From Hymenobacter baengnokdamensis (GTDB lineage Bacteria > Bacteroidota > Bacteroidia > Cytophagales > Hymenobacteraceae): DNA of 64,000 bases. The position numbers and the translations under genes were made by a program. How positions within the stretch are numbered: position 1 is the first letter of the stretch; each line of letters opens with the position of its first letter. Location: NCBI RefSeq assembly GCF_008728635.1, contig NZ_CP044285.1:1736001-1800000 (forward strand), written 5' to 3'. The notes below the pieces were generated by a model. That model did no database searches. It was not told where the DNA came from and saw only the letters and a list, made by a program, of their open reading frames with translations. Positions 1-8,500 of this stretch are shown one piece after another.

Positions 1-2
1 TA

Positions 3-572
3 GCGTATACCTACAACAAGGGCCTGCTGCTGAACAACGCCGTCGATTTTGACAGCTACTACCGCATTGCCCAGTCCCGGCGCACATTCCTGGCCCTGGT
101 GCCGCTCATTAGTCAAGTCGAGCACTTCAGCCTGGAGCCGGTGTTGTCGGCCGAATTCTGCCAGGCCGTGCGCGACGAGCTGGCCACTGGCACCGTGAGC
201 GACGACACCCAGGCCGCGCTCAAGCTCTTGCAGCCGGCGCTGGCCAACCTAACCGTAGCCGAGGCCGTGCTGGAGCTAGGCGTGGACCTGGCTGAGGGCG
301 GCCTGGTGGTGAAAGAACTTGACAAGACGACTACCAACAACCGCGTGCGCAAGCAGGCCAGCGACACGATTCTGAGCCTGAAGCGCAGCCAGGCGCTGGA
401 AAAGGGCCGCGCCTACCTGCGTGACCTACTGGCCCTGCTCCAGGCCAAGGCCAGCGCGACGGTCTACCCCGCATTTTTCAATTCGGCTGCCTTCGTGCCG
501 CCGCCTCCACCCCCTGACCCCAATGCCCCGCCCATCCACCACCACCGCCGCAGGGTCTATAACGCCTGCTAA
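3..572 (+). CDS. Phage structural protein, DUF6712-like (partial, 5' end missing)
   Basis: The frame is open to the first base of the window, so this is the C-terminal ~189 residues of a longer gene; the GTG at 99 is internal. The visible part is mostly helical and ends in a proline run (about residues 165-173 of the visible part) followed by a basic tail. Size, helical character and position before lysis and tail genes resemble the DUF6712-type head/connector proteins of Bacteroidetes prophages, but that is inference from context. It is the first gene of a long co-directional late block. The next gene begins 5 bases after its stop. Confidence 0.5.
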   Translation, partial: AYTYNKGLLLNNAVDFDSYYRIAQSRRTFLALVPLISQVEHFSLEPVLSAEFCQAVRDELATGTVSDDTQAALKLLQPALANLTVAEAVLELGVDLAEGGLVVKELDKTTTNNRVRKQASDTILSLKRSQALEKGRAYLRDLLALLQAKASATVYPAFFNSAAFVPPPPPPDPNAPPIHHHRRRVYNAC

Positions 573-576
573 GCTC

Positions 577-930
577 ATGTCAGATACTTCGGCTACCCTC
601 GAAAAACTGGAAATCAGCGAGCACAAGACCCGCAACTGGGCGCTGCTTGGGCTGTGTGGCGCCCTGGTGCTGCTGGTGCAGGGCTTCTTTACCTACGTCA
701 TCACGTCCACGGCCACCGAGATGCGCGATACCAACCGCACGCTTAACGAGCTAGTGACTAATCAGAAAGTGGCCCAGACCCAAATGGATTTTATCAAGCA
801 GGAAGTTGCTGACTTGCAAAATGCCAAAAAGGATGCCGCCGCCGTGCACCTGGCCCACGATACGCGCCTAAACTCCGTCGAGCAGCGGCTGGCCCTGCAC
901 GACCAATGGATGCAAGCCCACACTAAATAA
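577..930 (+). CDS. Small phage membrane protein with coiled coil
   Basis: 117 residues from the ATG at 577, chosen because it lies 5 bases after the previous stop; an upstream in-frame ATG at 421 would overlap the previous gene by 150 bases. One hydrophobic segment (about residues 22-44, WALLGLCGALVLLV...) is followed by a heptad-like charged helix to the C-terminus. This topology recalls holin-accessory or spanin-like proteins. With the next three genes it probably forms a lysis cassette. No family is recognised. Confidence 0.6.
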   Translation: MSDTSATLEKLEISEHKTRNWALLGLCGALVLLVQGFFTYVITSTATEMRDTNRTLNELVTNQKVAQTQMDFIKQEVADLQNAKKDAAAVHLAHDTRLNSVEQRLALHDQWMQAHTK

Positions 931-958
931 CCCTTCACCCTTTATCAATCAATACTAT

Positions 959-1606
959 ATGTTAGTAACCCTAATCTGGTTTAGCCCCCTTATTTTGCTG
1001 CTACTGGCCCTGCTAGTGCAGCATCTTTCGCCCCCGCTCTACGCCCGCACCTTTGGCCGGGTGCTCGCGAGGGTCGGCGCGGTAAAAGCCCGCGCCCTGG
1101 CCAGACTGGCCAGCCTACACAGCCAGCTGGTAGCCTACTACCAGGCGGCTGATGGCTACCTCAAATTTGCCACTTCCGCGCTGCTGGTAGCCGTGGGCAT
1201 CTTCCTGGTATTGCCGCCCGTGCTGCGCCTGTTCTACCCCACGGCCGGCGGATTCGACCAGGGCACGATTAACACGCTGGCCCTGGCCGCGCTCCAGTAT
1301 TTCGCGGCGGCTCAGCTGGCCCTGTTCACTTACAAGCGCCTGCTGCCTGGCTTTTACGCCTACTTGGTCGATACGCTTCAGGATAAGGTGCTGGAAAACG
1401 TGACGGGCGAATTGGAGGCCCAGCTGCTGCACCCGGAGACGCTCGACACGGGCCTGCTGCCCGTGCTTATCGAACACCGCAAACTCTTAGAATTAAAATT
1501 TACTATCCGATGCAAAAGATTGTATTTCTGCTTCTTGCCTTTGGCCTTTTTCTTCATTGGGGCCCAGCTCGCGCTCACGACGGTACTGACCGTCGTGCCG
1601 CATTAA
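959..1606 (+). CDS. Polytopic membrane protein, possible holin
   Basis: 215 residues. Hydrophobic segments lie at the N-terminus (about 4-24), near 73-92, about 105-125, and at the C-terminus (about 187-212), so it is an integral membrane protein with four likely helices. The 3' end overlaps the CHAP lysin gene by 97 bases in another frame. A membrane protein directly before a secreted lysin suggests a holin or pinholin role, but holins are usually smaller and no holin family is recognised. Confidence 0.55.
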   Translation: MLVTLIWFSPLILLLLALLVQHLSPPLYARTFGRVLARVGAVKARALARLASLHSQLVAYYQAADGYLKFATSALLVAVGIFLVLPPVLRLFYPTAGGFDQGTINTLALAALQYFAAAQLALFTYKRLLPGFYAYLVDTLQDKVLENVTGELEAQLLHPETLDTGLLPVLIEHRKLLELKFTIRCKRLYFCFLPLAFFFIGAQLALTTVLTVVPH

Positions 1607-2076
1607 GAAAAGCGTACCTCAGCCAGGTCGGCGTGCGGGAGCGCGGGTTCAATTCGGGCGTAGAAGTGGAAAAATATATTCACTTCGTCGGCGCCCCGGA
1701 GCGTTCGCCCTGGTGCAGCTGCTTTGTGAGCTACTGCCTGCACCTGGCCCACATCGTGACGGCGCGTTTTGGGGCCGCGCGCAGCTGGTTTGACCGCCGG
1801 CATACGGTTTGGGCCAGCGGCCGGCAAGTAGCGGGCCGGCCGTCGCCCCAGCAGGGCGACCTGGTGGGCTACACCTGGGGCGCCGACGAAGTGCACCACG
1901 TCGGCTTTCTCGACGTGTGGGGTACGGGCCCGGCCTGCCAAACAGTCGAGGGCAACACGTCGGGCGGCCGGCAAAGTCGCGAGGGCGACGGCGTGTACGT
2001 GAATTGGCGCCTCAAGCGCATGGTAGCCAAGGTAGCCAACGTGGTAGACGACCCGCATTATAGTCACGGCGAATAG
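1510..2076 (+). CDS. Secreted CHAP-domain cysteine amidase/endopeptidase (phage lysin)
   Basis: 188 residues. A signal peptide is evident (about residues 1-22, ending in ARA). The CHAP/NlpC-like core has the catalytic Cys in PWCSCFVSYC (Cys69 or Cys71), the His in VHHVGFL (about 129-130) and a downstream EGN motif (147-149) typical of the third catalytic position. It would cleave peptidoglycan peptide cross-links or the amide bond during lysis or entry. It overlaps the upstream membrane gene by 97 bases, which implies translational coupling. A signal peptide on a phage lysin suggests export independent of a large holin. Confidence 0.8.
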   Translation: MQKIVFLLLAFGLFLHWGPARAHDGTDRRAALRKAYLSQVGVRERGFNSGVEVEKYIHFVGAPERSPWCSCFVSYCLHLAHIVTARFGAARSWFDRRHTVWASGRQVAGRPSPQQGDLVGYTWGADEVHHVGFLDVWGTGPACQTVEGNTSGGRQSREGDGVYVNWRLKRMVAKVANVVDDPHYSHGE

Positions 2077-2087
2077 CGAAGCGCACT

Positions 2088-2291
2088 ATGAAAAACGTAT
2101 ATATGCTGCTGCTAGCCCTCTCGCTGGCCAGCTTTTCCCCCCGGCCGCGCCAACCCTGGCGCGGCTTCGCTGGCCCGGCCTACTTGCCGGCGCCGCTGCC
2201 CCGCCGGCCCAAGCAGGCCGTGCTCGATGCGCGGGCTTGTGCCGCGTCCCAACTCCTAGCCATTCCTCCCCGTGAAACAGCGAGTCATTAA
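2088..2291 (+). CDS. Small proline/arginine-rich exported protein
   Basis: 67 residues with a hydrophobic N-terminal segment (MLLLALSLASF, about 5-15), then a Pro/Arg-rich region. It starts 11 bases after the lysin stop and overlaps the next gene by 20 bases. In a lysis cassette such a small exported peptide could be a spanin subunit, but no lipobox is seen here. No homologue is recognised. Confidence 0.45.
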   Translation: MKNVYMLLLALSLASFSPRPRQPWRGFAGPAYLPAPLPRRPKQAVLDARACAASQLLAIPPRETASH

Positions 2292-2700
2292 TTTTCTAAT
2301 TGGGCTAGTGCTGGCCTTCGGCCTGGGCTACTGCCTGTTTGGCTTGTCGGGCTGCACCACCGAGCGCTACGCGCCGGCCGTCGACGCCAAAGTAGATTCG
2401 GCCCTGACGAAGGCCGGCATTCCGCCGCTGGCCGTGCGGCGCATCAAGTTCAACGGGCCGGTGACGTTTCAGATTGGCCAGGGCAACACCAGCACCACCG
2501 TGGGCAAAGACAAAACGGGCCAGCGCGCCCAGGCCCTGGCGACCGGCGCTAACAGCCACATCGAGGCCAGCCAGAAAAAAGGCGGCGTGCCGTTCTGGGT
2601 GTTTATCGTGGTGGGCATTCTCTCGATTGTGGGCTGGGACTACCTGACGCACCAGTTCAACCCACTCAAGTGGCTGCCCTGGCATCCCGGCGCGGGTTGA
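2272..2700 (+). CDS. Lipoprotein-like phage protein with C-terminal membrane helix
   Basis: 142 residues from a GTG start at 2272 (the initiation codon of the open frame; no better ATG). The N-terminus has a hydrophobic stretch ending in a lipobox-like LSGC (Cys28), a soluble middle, and a second hydrophobic segment near the C-terminus (about 108-126). Linking two membranes would fit a unimolecular spanin-like role in a Gram-negative phage. This is inference from topology and from its position as last gene of the lysis group, directly before a terminator. Confidence 0.5.
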   Translation: MKQRVINFLIGLVLAFGLGYCLFGLSGCTTERYAPAVDAKVDSALTKAGIPPLAVRRIKFNGPVTFQIGQGNTSTTVGKDKTGQRAQALATGANSHIEASQKKGGVPFWVFIVVGILSIVGWDYLTHQFNPLKWLPWHPGAG

Positions 2701-2721
2701 GCCCCGGATGCAACCCCCTCT

Positions 2722-2756
2722 AAAAGCCCCGCCAGCCCTGGTTAGCGGGGCTTTTT
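2722..2756 (+). terminator. Rho-independent terminator after the lysis cassette
   Basis: GC-rich hairpin with arms AAAAGCCCCGC and GCGGGGCTTTT around a 12-base loop, followed by T residues. It separates the lysis genes from the tail genes. Confidence 0.85.
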
Positions 2757-2797
2757 CGTGTCCTTTTTTTAGCTGCCCCAGCCAATGAGCTTTGGGT

Positions 2798-3574
2798 ATG
2801 AATCAGGTGCAATTCGGCCACGTCCACCGGCAATTACCCACTACCTGGAACGAACTGACGCGCGTGCAGCTGCTGCTGGCGGCGTCGCTGCTGTTCCGGG
2901 CCCGCAACGTGGTGGCCACCCAGATGCTGCTGCTGCGTACGCTGGCCCGGCTGCCCCGGCCGTTGTGGCGCGCGCTCACCGCATTTCAGATTGCCAGTCA
3001 CCTACGCCTGGTGCGCTGGCTCACCGAGCCCAGCCGCCTGACCCGGCAGCTGCTGCCCCAGCTGGGCCCGTGGTGGGCGCGCCTGGCCGGCCCCGGCGAC
3101 TGGCTGGCCGGCGTCTGCGTGTGGGAATTCGCCAACGCCGAAACCCACCTGCGCACGTGGACCAGCAGCCAGGCCCCGGCCGACCTCGATAAGCTGGTGG
3201 CCGTGCTCTACCGGCCGCGCCGCTGGTTCTGGTGGCTGCACCGGTTTAGCCCGAGCTATACCGGCGACCCCCGCCAGGCCTTCAATTCCAAGACCGTGGC
3301 CGCCCGCGCCGCCCGCGTGGCCAGGGTGCCCCTGGTGCAGCGCCAGGCCGTGCTGCTCTACTACCTGGGCTGCCGGGCTACGCTGGAAAATGCCTACCCG
3401 CACCTGTTCAGCGGTGACGAAGCCAACGGCCAGGACCCCAACCCCTGGCTGACGCTCATCGGCAAGCTGCCCAACGACAAGTTTGGTGACATCGAGCAGA
3501 TTGGCCAGCGCCCCCTGCATACCGTGCTACTCTTTACCAATCAATTCATTCGCGATAAGCCGACCGACCAATGA
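2798..3574 (+). CDS. Phage protein of unknown function (tail/connector region)
   Basis: 258 residues from the ATG at 2798; a TTG two codons upstream is possible. The protein is Leu/Arg/Trp-rich and helical with no recognisable motif. Its stop overlaps the ATG of the next gene (ATGA at 3571). The position, before small tail genes and baseplate proteins, suggests a tail assembly or connector role, but nothing in the sequence proves it. Confidence 0.6.
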   Translation: MNQVQFGHVHRQLPTTWNELTRVQLLLAASLLFRARNVVATQMLLLRTLARLPRPLWRALTAFQIASHLRLVRWLTEPSRLTRQLLPQLGPWWARLAGPGDWLAGVCVWEFANAETHLRTWTSSQAPADLDKLVAVLYRPRRWFWWLHRFSPSYTGDPRQAFNSKTVAARAARVARVPLVQRQAVLLYYLGCRATLENAYPHLFSGDEANGQDPNPWLTLIGKLPNDKFGDIEQIGQRPLHTVLLFTNQFIRDKPTDQ

Positions 3575-3750
3575 GCGACCTGCAAGCACTCGAAAATTAC
3601 ATTTCCACGCTCAGCGCCGACCAGCAGTACCTGGTGCAGGACTGTGCTTACCAGGTGCAGCAGGTGCTCGACCGCTACCAGGACCCGCTGATTCAGGCCT
3701 GTGGCGTGAATCTGGTAGCGGTTAAGCAACTGGAATCTATTAAGTATTAG
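3571..3750 (+). CDS. Small phage protein, 59 residues
   Basis: The ATG overlaps the preceding stop as ATGA and the frame runs to TAG at 3748-3750. The product begins MSDLQALENYISTL and is acidic and helical. Tight coupling on both sides (4-base overlap upstream, 6 bases to the next ATG) supports a real gene. Function is unknown; a tail-assembly chaperone-like role is possible from position only. Confidence 0.6.
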   Translation: MSDLQALENYISTLSADQQYLVQDCAYQVQQVLDRYQDPLIQACGVNLVAVKQLESIKY

Positions 3751-3756
3751 GGTTTA

Positions 3757-4272
3757 ATGAAGCACCTAGACTACACCGACCTATTTCGCGAGGCCGCCCG
3801 GCGCCACGTGGACCTGCAACACAGCGACACCGAAATGCACTTTGGGCGCCTGATTCTAACCGGCTGGCCGCTCACTAAGCTCGACGTGAGCGAGTACCTC
3901 GACGCGCAAAAGCAGAAAATGCGGCTGCCCATTCTGCTGCTGGAGAGCTACGACGCCCGCTACCAGGACAACGGCTACGACAACGTACGCAAGCTGGCCA
4001 CGTCGGCCATTATCGTGCTCGACAAGGTAGGCAAAGACAGCTTCGATAAGCGCGACGAGGTGCTGGACCGGTGTGAGCGCATCGGCGAGGACGTGCTGGG
4101 CTTCGCAATCGAGCACTATCGCAAGCAGAAGCTTAAGCTCGACCCCAACACCATTTCCAGCGAGAAAGTGGGCCCCATCGGCGATTTCCTCTGGGGCGTG
4201 CGCTTCAATTTTTCCTTGCCCAGCGTGGCCAACTCCCCACTAGCCTATCAGGCTGCTAAATTCTTACCCTAA
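3757..4272 (+). CDS. Phage head-tail/tail completion-like protein
   Basis: 171 residues. A mixed alpha/beta protein with a central stretch resembling phage neck or tail-terminator proteins of Bacteroidetes prophages (conserved-looking YDARYQDNGYDN and a C-terminal GVRFNFSLP). It ends exactly where the next gene begins (TAA then ATG at 4273). The assignment is inference from location between small tail genes and the baseplate-like proteins. Confidence 0.55.
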   Translation: MKHLDYTDLFREAARRHVDLQHSDTEMHFGRLILTGWPLTKLDVSEYLDAQKQKMRLPILLLESYDARYQDNGYDNVRKLATSAIIVLDKVGKDSFDKRDEVLDRCERIGEDVLGFAIEHYRKQKLKLDPNTISSEKVGPIGDFLWGVRFNFSLPSVANSPLAYQAAKFLP

Positions 4273-6318
4273 ATGGCTGGCGAACGGTTTGCAAAAATCA
4301 CGATTCAGGCGGCGCTCTCGCACGACATCAGCGTGCGCGGCGCCCAAACGTATGCCCTGGATTTCGTGCTGGCGGGCACCACGCTGGAGATACGGCGGGG
4401 TGGAGGCGTGGGCGAATTTGTAGTGCCTGACCCCGAGGACGCGCACGTGGGAGAGCAGTATGTGATGCAGTGCGTGCAAAACATGCTGAATGTGCTAGGC
4501 CCCGCCATTTTCTTCCGGGGCTTGCCGTTTGTCGTGAGCGCCCCGCGCGCAGCGGGCACCAAGCCCGACCCTTATAGCTCGACGCCTATGCCGGTCGTTG
4601 AGTTTGACATTGAGGCCACTACCTACAGCGCGGATAACACGCTGGATTTTACGAACGGCTATGCCAACGAGCCTGGCTTTGTAGTAACGAGCCGGCAAAC
4701 GAATATTTCGCCGGTCTTCGCCACGGCCGACGTAACGCCGGCGCTGGTATACGGCACTGCCACCGGCGCCATTACGATTAATGCCACCGGTGGCTCCTAC
4801 CCGGCCCCCGGCCTCTTTCTCTACGCCTGGGCTGATGGTGCCCAGAGTTCCACGCGCACGAACCTGACGGCCGGCACGTATCCGTGCGTGATAAGCGATT
4901 TCAGCTCAGGCGCCAGCATTGCGCTATCCATCGTTGTTGCCAGCGACGACCGGCTAGACGTAACCGTACAGCGTGTGGGCCGCAACGTCACGCTGGTTAT
5001 TGCCGGTGGCGTGCCGCCCTACGCGGTGGTGTGGGCTGACGGTAGCACCGACCTGGTGCGCAACAACCTGCCCCCCGGCACCTACCTGGCCACCGTGACC
5101 GACGCGCACGGTGGCCAGGTGACGGTGACGGTGACCATTACCGACTTCGATGTTTTCTACTTCAGCCGCAACCCCGTCACGCTGGCCCTTCAGGCCACCG
5201 ACCTGGCCAGCAAGCCCAACCTGAAGTTTTTGTGTGAGGTGCAGGTAGAAACGGACTATTTGAGCGGCAATTTCGTCAGCGTGGCCGGCGTGCTGACCCA
5301 GCCGGCCGACGCGGCCGGGGCGACCGTGTTTGACGTGAGCACCCTGCTCGATTCCTACGTGCAGCCCGCGTTCCCGGTGCACGGCGAAACGGGTTTGGCG
5401 CTCGCGCGGCCGGCATTTTGCCGCTTCTACCTTCAGCACTCGGAGCAGTGGGATGGTAGCGGCGCCCCCCTCTACGTAACCCGTGACACGCACTACCTGG
5501 TGTACGGCGGCCTCGACTTTTTTGAGCAGGCCACCCAAAGCTACTTTACGGTGTACCGCCCTAGCGTCCACCCCTTTCTGAGCTGGGAACCTACCCAGAA
5601 GGAGGTATTTGCCGACCAGCCCGAATACCTCTACTACCACCACGACAGCGCCACGGTAGACACGTTTGCGCTACTGGTGAAGTTTTACTATGCGGATGGC
5701 ACAAGCAGCACCGCGACGCTGGGCCAGCCCACCGGGGTGCTGCGCTTTGAGGTGTGGCGCGCGGCCGTGGGCCTGGCCCAGCTGCGCGCCGTGCTGGGCA
5801 GTGCCCTGGTGTCGGCCCAGGTCGTGGCCTGGGACGTGTACGCGGCTACGGCTACGGGCGGACTGCTGACCGAAATTCGTAGCTACCAGCTCAGCGAGGA
5901 GTTGCCGGCCAACCGCCGTTATTTCCTCTATGCCAACAGCGTGGGCGGCATCAACACGCTGGCCACGACAGGGAAGGGCAAAATCGAAACCGATTTTGCC
6001 AACGTCCTGGTGCAGCGCTCGCTGCAACCGGGGTACGATGCCAACGCTGGCGAAACCTACACCGGCAGCGTGTCGGGCGTGCCGGTGCAGCGCGTCAACA
6101 CCGGCTACCTGGGCCCGGCACAGATGGACGCCTTTACCGATTTTCTGCTCAGCGAGGAAATCCGCCGCTACGACGCCGACCGCTACCGGCCGGGCTCGCT
6201 CCAGCCGGCCACTACCCTGCTGCTGCAAGACGACGACACCGGCCTGCTAACCGTGGAATTCGCCTTTGTGCTGCCCACCCAGCGCCGCTACACGCCCACT
6301 CTGCCCCTGCATTTCTAG
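4273..6318 (+). CDS. Large phage tail/baseplate protein with SprB-like repeats
   Basis: 681 residues. Two SprB-type repeats lie in the middle. The clearer one (about 238-283) has the hallmark sequence of GG-PPY, then W-DGST, NLPPGTY and VTDAHGG; a more diverged copy lies at about 160-210. SprB repeats are known from gliding adhesins and secreted surface proteins of Bacteroidota. The flanking regions look beta-rich and phage-specific. It probably forms part of the tail tip or adhesion apparatus. It abuts both neighbours, with 0 and 2 bases between genes. Confidence 0.65.
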   Translation: MAGERFAKITIQAALSHDISVRGAQTYALDFVLAGTTLEIRRGGGVGEFVVPDPEDAHVGEQYVMQCVQNMLNVLGPAIFFRGLPFVVSAPRAAGTKPDPYSSTPMPVVEFDIEATTYSADNTLDFTNGYANEPGFVVTSRQTNISPVFATADVTPALVYGTATGAITINATGGSYPAPGLFLYAWADGAQSSTRTNLTAGTYPCVISDFSSGASIALSIVVASDDRLDVTVQRVGRNVTLVIAGGVPPYAVVWADGSTDLVRNNLPPGTYLATVTDAHGGQVTVTVTITDFDVFYFSRNPVTLALQATDLASKPNLKFLCEVQVETDYLSGNFVSVAGVLTQPADAAGATVFDVSTLLDSYVQPAFPVHGETGLALARPAFCRFYLQHSEQWDGSGAPLYVTRDTHYLVYGGLDFFEQATQSYFTVYRPSVHPFLSWEPTQKEVFADQPEYLYYHHDSATVDTFALLVKFYYADGTSSTATLGQPTGVLRFEVWRAAVGLAQLRAVLGSALVSAQVVAWDVYAATATGGLLTEIRSYQLSEELPANRRYFLYANSVGGINTLATTGKGKIETDFANVLVQRSLQPGYDANAGETYTGSVSGVPVQRVNTGYLGPAQMDAFTDFLLSEEIRRYDADRYRPGSLQPATTLLLQDDDTGLLTVEFAFVLPTQRRYTPTLPLHF

Positions 6319-6320
6319 CC

Positions 6321-7817
6321 ATGCCCCTTACTAACCTTGATTTTCGGCTGGGAGATGAATCGCTCGACCTGGCCGCTGAAACGGAAATTCAGCTCGAAAT
6401 CACCAGCCCGCTGTTTGAAACCGACACGCTGCCCGGCACGCTGGTATATCCGTTCACGGTGCCCAACACGCCGAAAAATCGGCGGATGCTGGGCTTTCCG
6501 GGCTTTCTGGCCGTAGCTGGCGTGCGCAATCAGTTGTTTGTGTGCGACTTCTACCTGCTGGGCGTGCGCTGGCGGCGGGGCCAGCTGAGCGTGGTCAAGC
6601 GGTCGGTGGATGGTTTCGAGCTGAGTTTTAAGACCGATGTGGGCGACGTGAGCACCCAGCTAACCGACGTGCAGCTGAGCGCGCTGCCCTGGCCCACGGT
6701 GCCGCTGGTGCTCACGGCCGGCGGCGCTTGGCCGGCCCGCGCGTATGCGCTGCCCAGCGTGGCCAACAGCCTGTTTGTGCCCGAGGCCAGCGTGGCTACG
6801 CTGGGCTACCAGGGCGTAGTCAATGCTTACGCGGGGGGCCAGTACGACACGACCCAGCCCGTGGTGCCCATGCCCTATCTGCGCACGGTGCTGGAGCAGG
6901 TGGCCAAATTCATCGGCTACTCGCTGGCCGGCACCTTTTTCGACGACGCCGAACTGCAAGCCCTGGTGCTCTACGCCAACCAGGCCGTGGACGTGGCCAC
7001 GGGCCTGGTACCGCTGGCCGGCCAGCTGCCCGACGTGACGGTGCCCAGCTGCCTGCTGGCCGTTCGGGCGCTGCTCTGCCAGTGCTGGCTGTTCGACCCC
7101 GTGCGCCAGGTGCTCACCATTGACGCGCTGCGCGACGTGCTGGCCAGCCCCGCCTACGTGGATTGGACCGACCAGGCGGAAGCGGCGTTTGAGTGGGAGC
7201 CCAACGTGAGCGCGGGCTATACGCTGGAGCAAAAATTGGACGGCGGCGACGACCTGAGCAAGAACGCGCCCGCCGACGAGTACCAACTGAAGATTGGCGG
7301 CGCCAAGGAGGTAATTCAGGTAGATGTTAGCTCGCTGGCTATGCAGGCGGGCCCACGCACGCCCACCAGTACCGCGCCGGCAATCCTGCTGCCCGTGACG
7401 GTGCAGAAGGGCAATACCCCCGCCCTGCCCGCTGAGTCGGACAACAAAACCACCTTGCGGCTGCTGTTTGACCGGGGCGTGCAGCACGATGCGGCCGGTA
7501 ACGCGTACCCGCTGGCTTCCGCTGAAGCCGTGGCCTATTCGGGAGCCAGTACCGGCAACTACTCGCTGCGCTGGGCGGGCCCCAAGGGTCTTTACCAGGT
7601 GTGGCACCAGGATTGGCTGGCATTTCGCTCGCGCACCGAGCTAATTACGCGCGGCATTCGGCTGCGCGTGGCTGATTTACTAACGCTCGACCCGCGTCGC
7701 AAGGTGCTGATTCGGGCGGCGGAAGGCACGACGCTCGCCTTTTGGCAGCAAATCCAGGTGACAATTTCCCAAAAAGATGGCATTCAGGTAGCCCAGGTGC
7801 CTTTTTATAAAATCTGA
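6321..7817 (+). CDS. Phage tail/baseplate protein, unknown family
   Basis: 498 residues. The N-terminal region has a segment LPGTLVYPFTVPNTPKNRR that recurs in Bacteroidetes prophage proteins next to tape measure genes; the rest is beta-rich with no catalytic motif. Its final codon overlaps the start of the next gene by one base. A baseplate or tail-hub role is inferred from size and order between the SprB-like protein and the tape measure gene. Confidence 0.6.
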   Translation: MPLTNLDFRLGDESLDLAAETEIQLEITSPLFETDTLPGTLVYPFTVPNTPKNRRMLGFPGFLAVAGVRNQLFVCDFYLLGVRWRRGQLSVVKRSVDGFELSFKTDVGDVSTQLTDVQLSALPWPTVPLVLTAGGAWPARAYALPSVANSLFVPEASVATLGYQGVVNAYAGGQYDTTQPVVPMPYLRTVLEQVAKFIGYSLAGTFFDDAELQALVLYANQAVDVATGLVPLAGQLPDVTVPSCLLAVRALLCQCWLFDPVRQVLTIDALRDVLASPAYVDWTDQAEAAFEWEPNVSAGYTLEQKLDGGDDLSKNAPADEYQLKIGGAKEVIQVDVSSLAMQAGPRTPTSTAPAILLPVTVQKGNTPALPAESDNKTTLRLLFDRGVQHDAAGNAYPLASAEAVAYSGASTGNYSLRWAGPKGLYQVWHQDWLAFRSRTELITRGIRLRVADLLTLDPRRKVLIRAAEGTTLAFWQQIQVTISQKDGIQVAQVPFYKI

Positions 7818-8263
7818 TGGAACCCCTCGACGCGCCGCACTCGCAGCGGGAAATGGGCGAGGCCTGGGCCAAATTCGTGATTGAGCGCTGGGTGGGCGCG
7901 CTCGAAAAATACGACATCGGCGGCGGCATTCCGGGCGATTTGGAGCGCAGCTTTCGCGCCCAGGTCGAAGTTGACGGCAACGGCGATTTGCAACGCATCG
8001 AGCTGGCGTACCTCTACTACGGCCTGTTTGTGGATATGGGCGTGGGCCGGGGCACCAAGAACGGCGACCAGCGCGATAACTCCGATTCGCGCAAGCTCAT
8101 GGGCAAGGTGCGCGGCAATGCCCGCCAGGCGAAGCCCTGGCTCACCAAAACGACCCCCGGCCAGCTATTTAAGCTGGGCGATTTACTCCAGATAGACGCG
8201 GCCGACCGGGCGGGCCGCATTGTCATGCAAACGCTGCCCCGTGAATTAAATATCGACTTATAA
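7817..8263 (+). CDS. Phage minor tail-like protein
   Basis: 148 residues. It has a segment reading LAYLYYGLFVDMGVGRGTK, with a Y-x6-D-x-G pattern reminiscent of HK97 gp10-like tail completion proteins, and a basic C-terminal half. The start overlaps the previous stop by one base, and the next small gene starts 10 bases after the stop. Function is inferred only from that resemblance and the context. Confidence 0.5.
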   Translation: MEPLDAPHSQREMGEAWAKFVIERWVGALEKYDIGGGIPGDLERSFRAQVEVDGNGDLQRIELAYLYYGLFVDMGVGRGTKNGDQRDNSDSRKLMGKVRGNARQAKPWLTKTTPGQLFKLGDLLQIDAADRAGRIVMQTLPRELNIDL

Positions 8264-8273
8264 AACGTGCGTT

Positions 8274-8480
8274 ATGAAAACCTCTGCTACCCTCAAAAAG
8301 CTAGAAAATTATTATATAGAGCAGATAAGGCCGCTGCAAAGCGAGCTTAAAACCTTGCCGATGGGTTCGCCTGAGTTTGCCCAGGTTCAGCAGCAGCTGC
8401 GCGCGCACAGTGCCGAGCTGCACGAAGTGCGAAAGGTCCTATTCGACCTGGCCAACGACCCCCGCCTGCGTAGCCTTTAG
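8274..8480 (+). CDS. Small coiled-coil phage protein
   Basis: 68 residues with heptad-like periodicity through most of its length. It lies directly before the tape measure gene, where phages often carry tail chaperones, but no sequence signature of a chaperone frameshift pair is seen. Notably, its segment KTLPMGSPEFAQVQQQLR resembles the first part of the tape measure protein (KTLAPGTAEFVEKSAQLR). Confidence 0.6.
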   Translation: MKTSATLKKLENYYIEQIRPLQSELKTLPMGSPEFAQVQQQLRAHSAELHEVRKVLFDLANDPRLRSL

Positions 8481-8500
8481 CCTTATAAAATCTATCTTGT

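Noticed and set aside
6660..7607. 315-residue open frame on - opposite the tail gene
   Set aside because: His/Gly/Gln-rich translation typical of the antisense of GC-rich genes.
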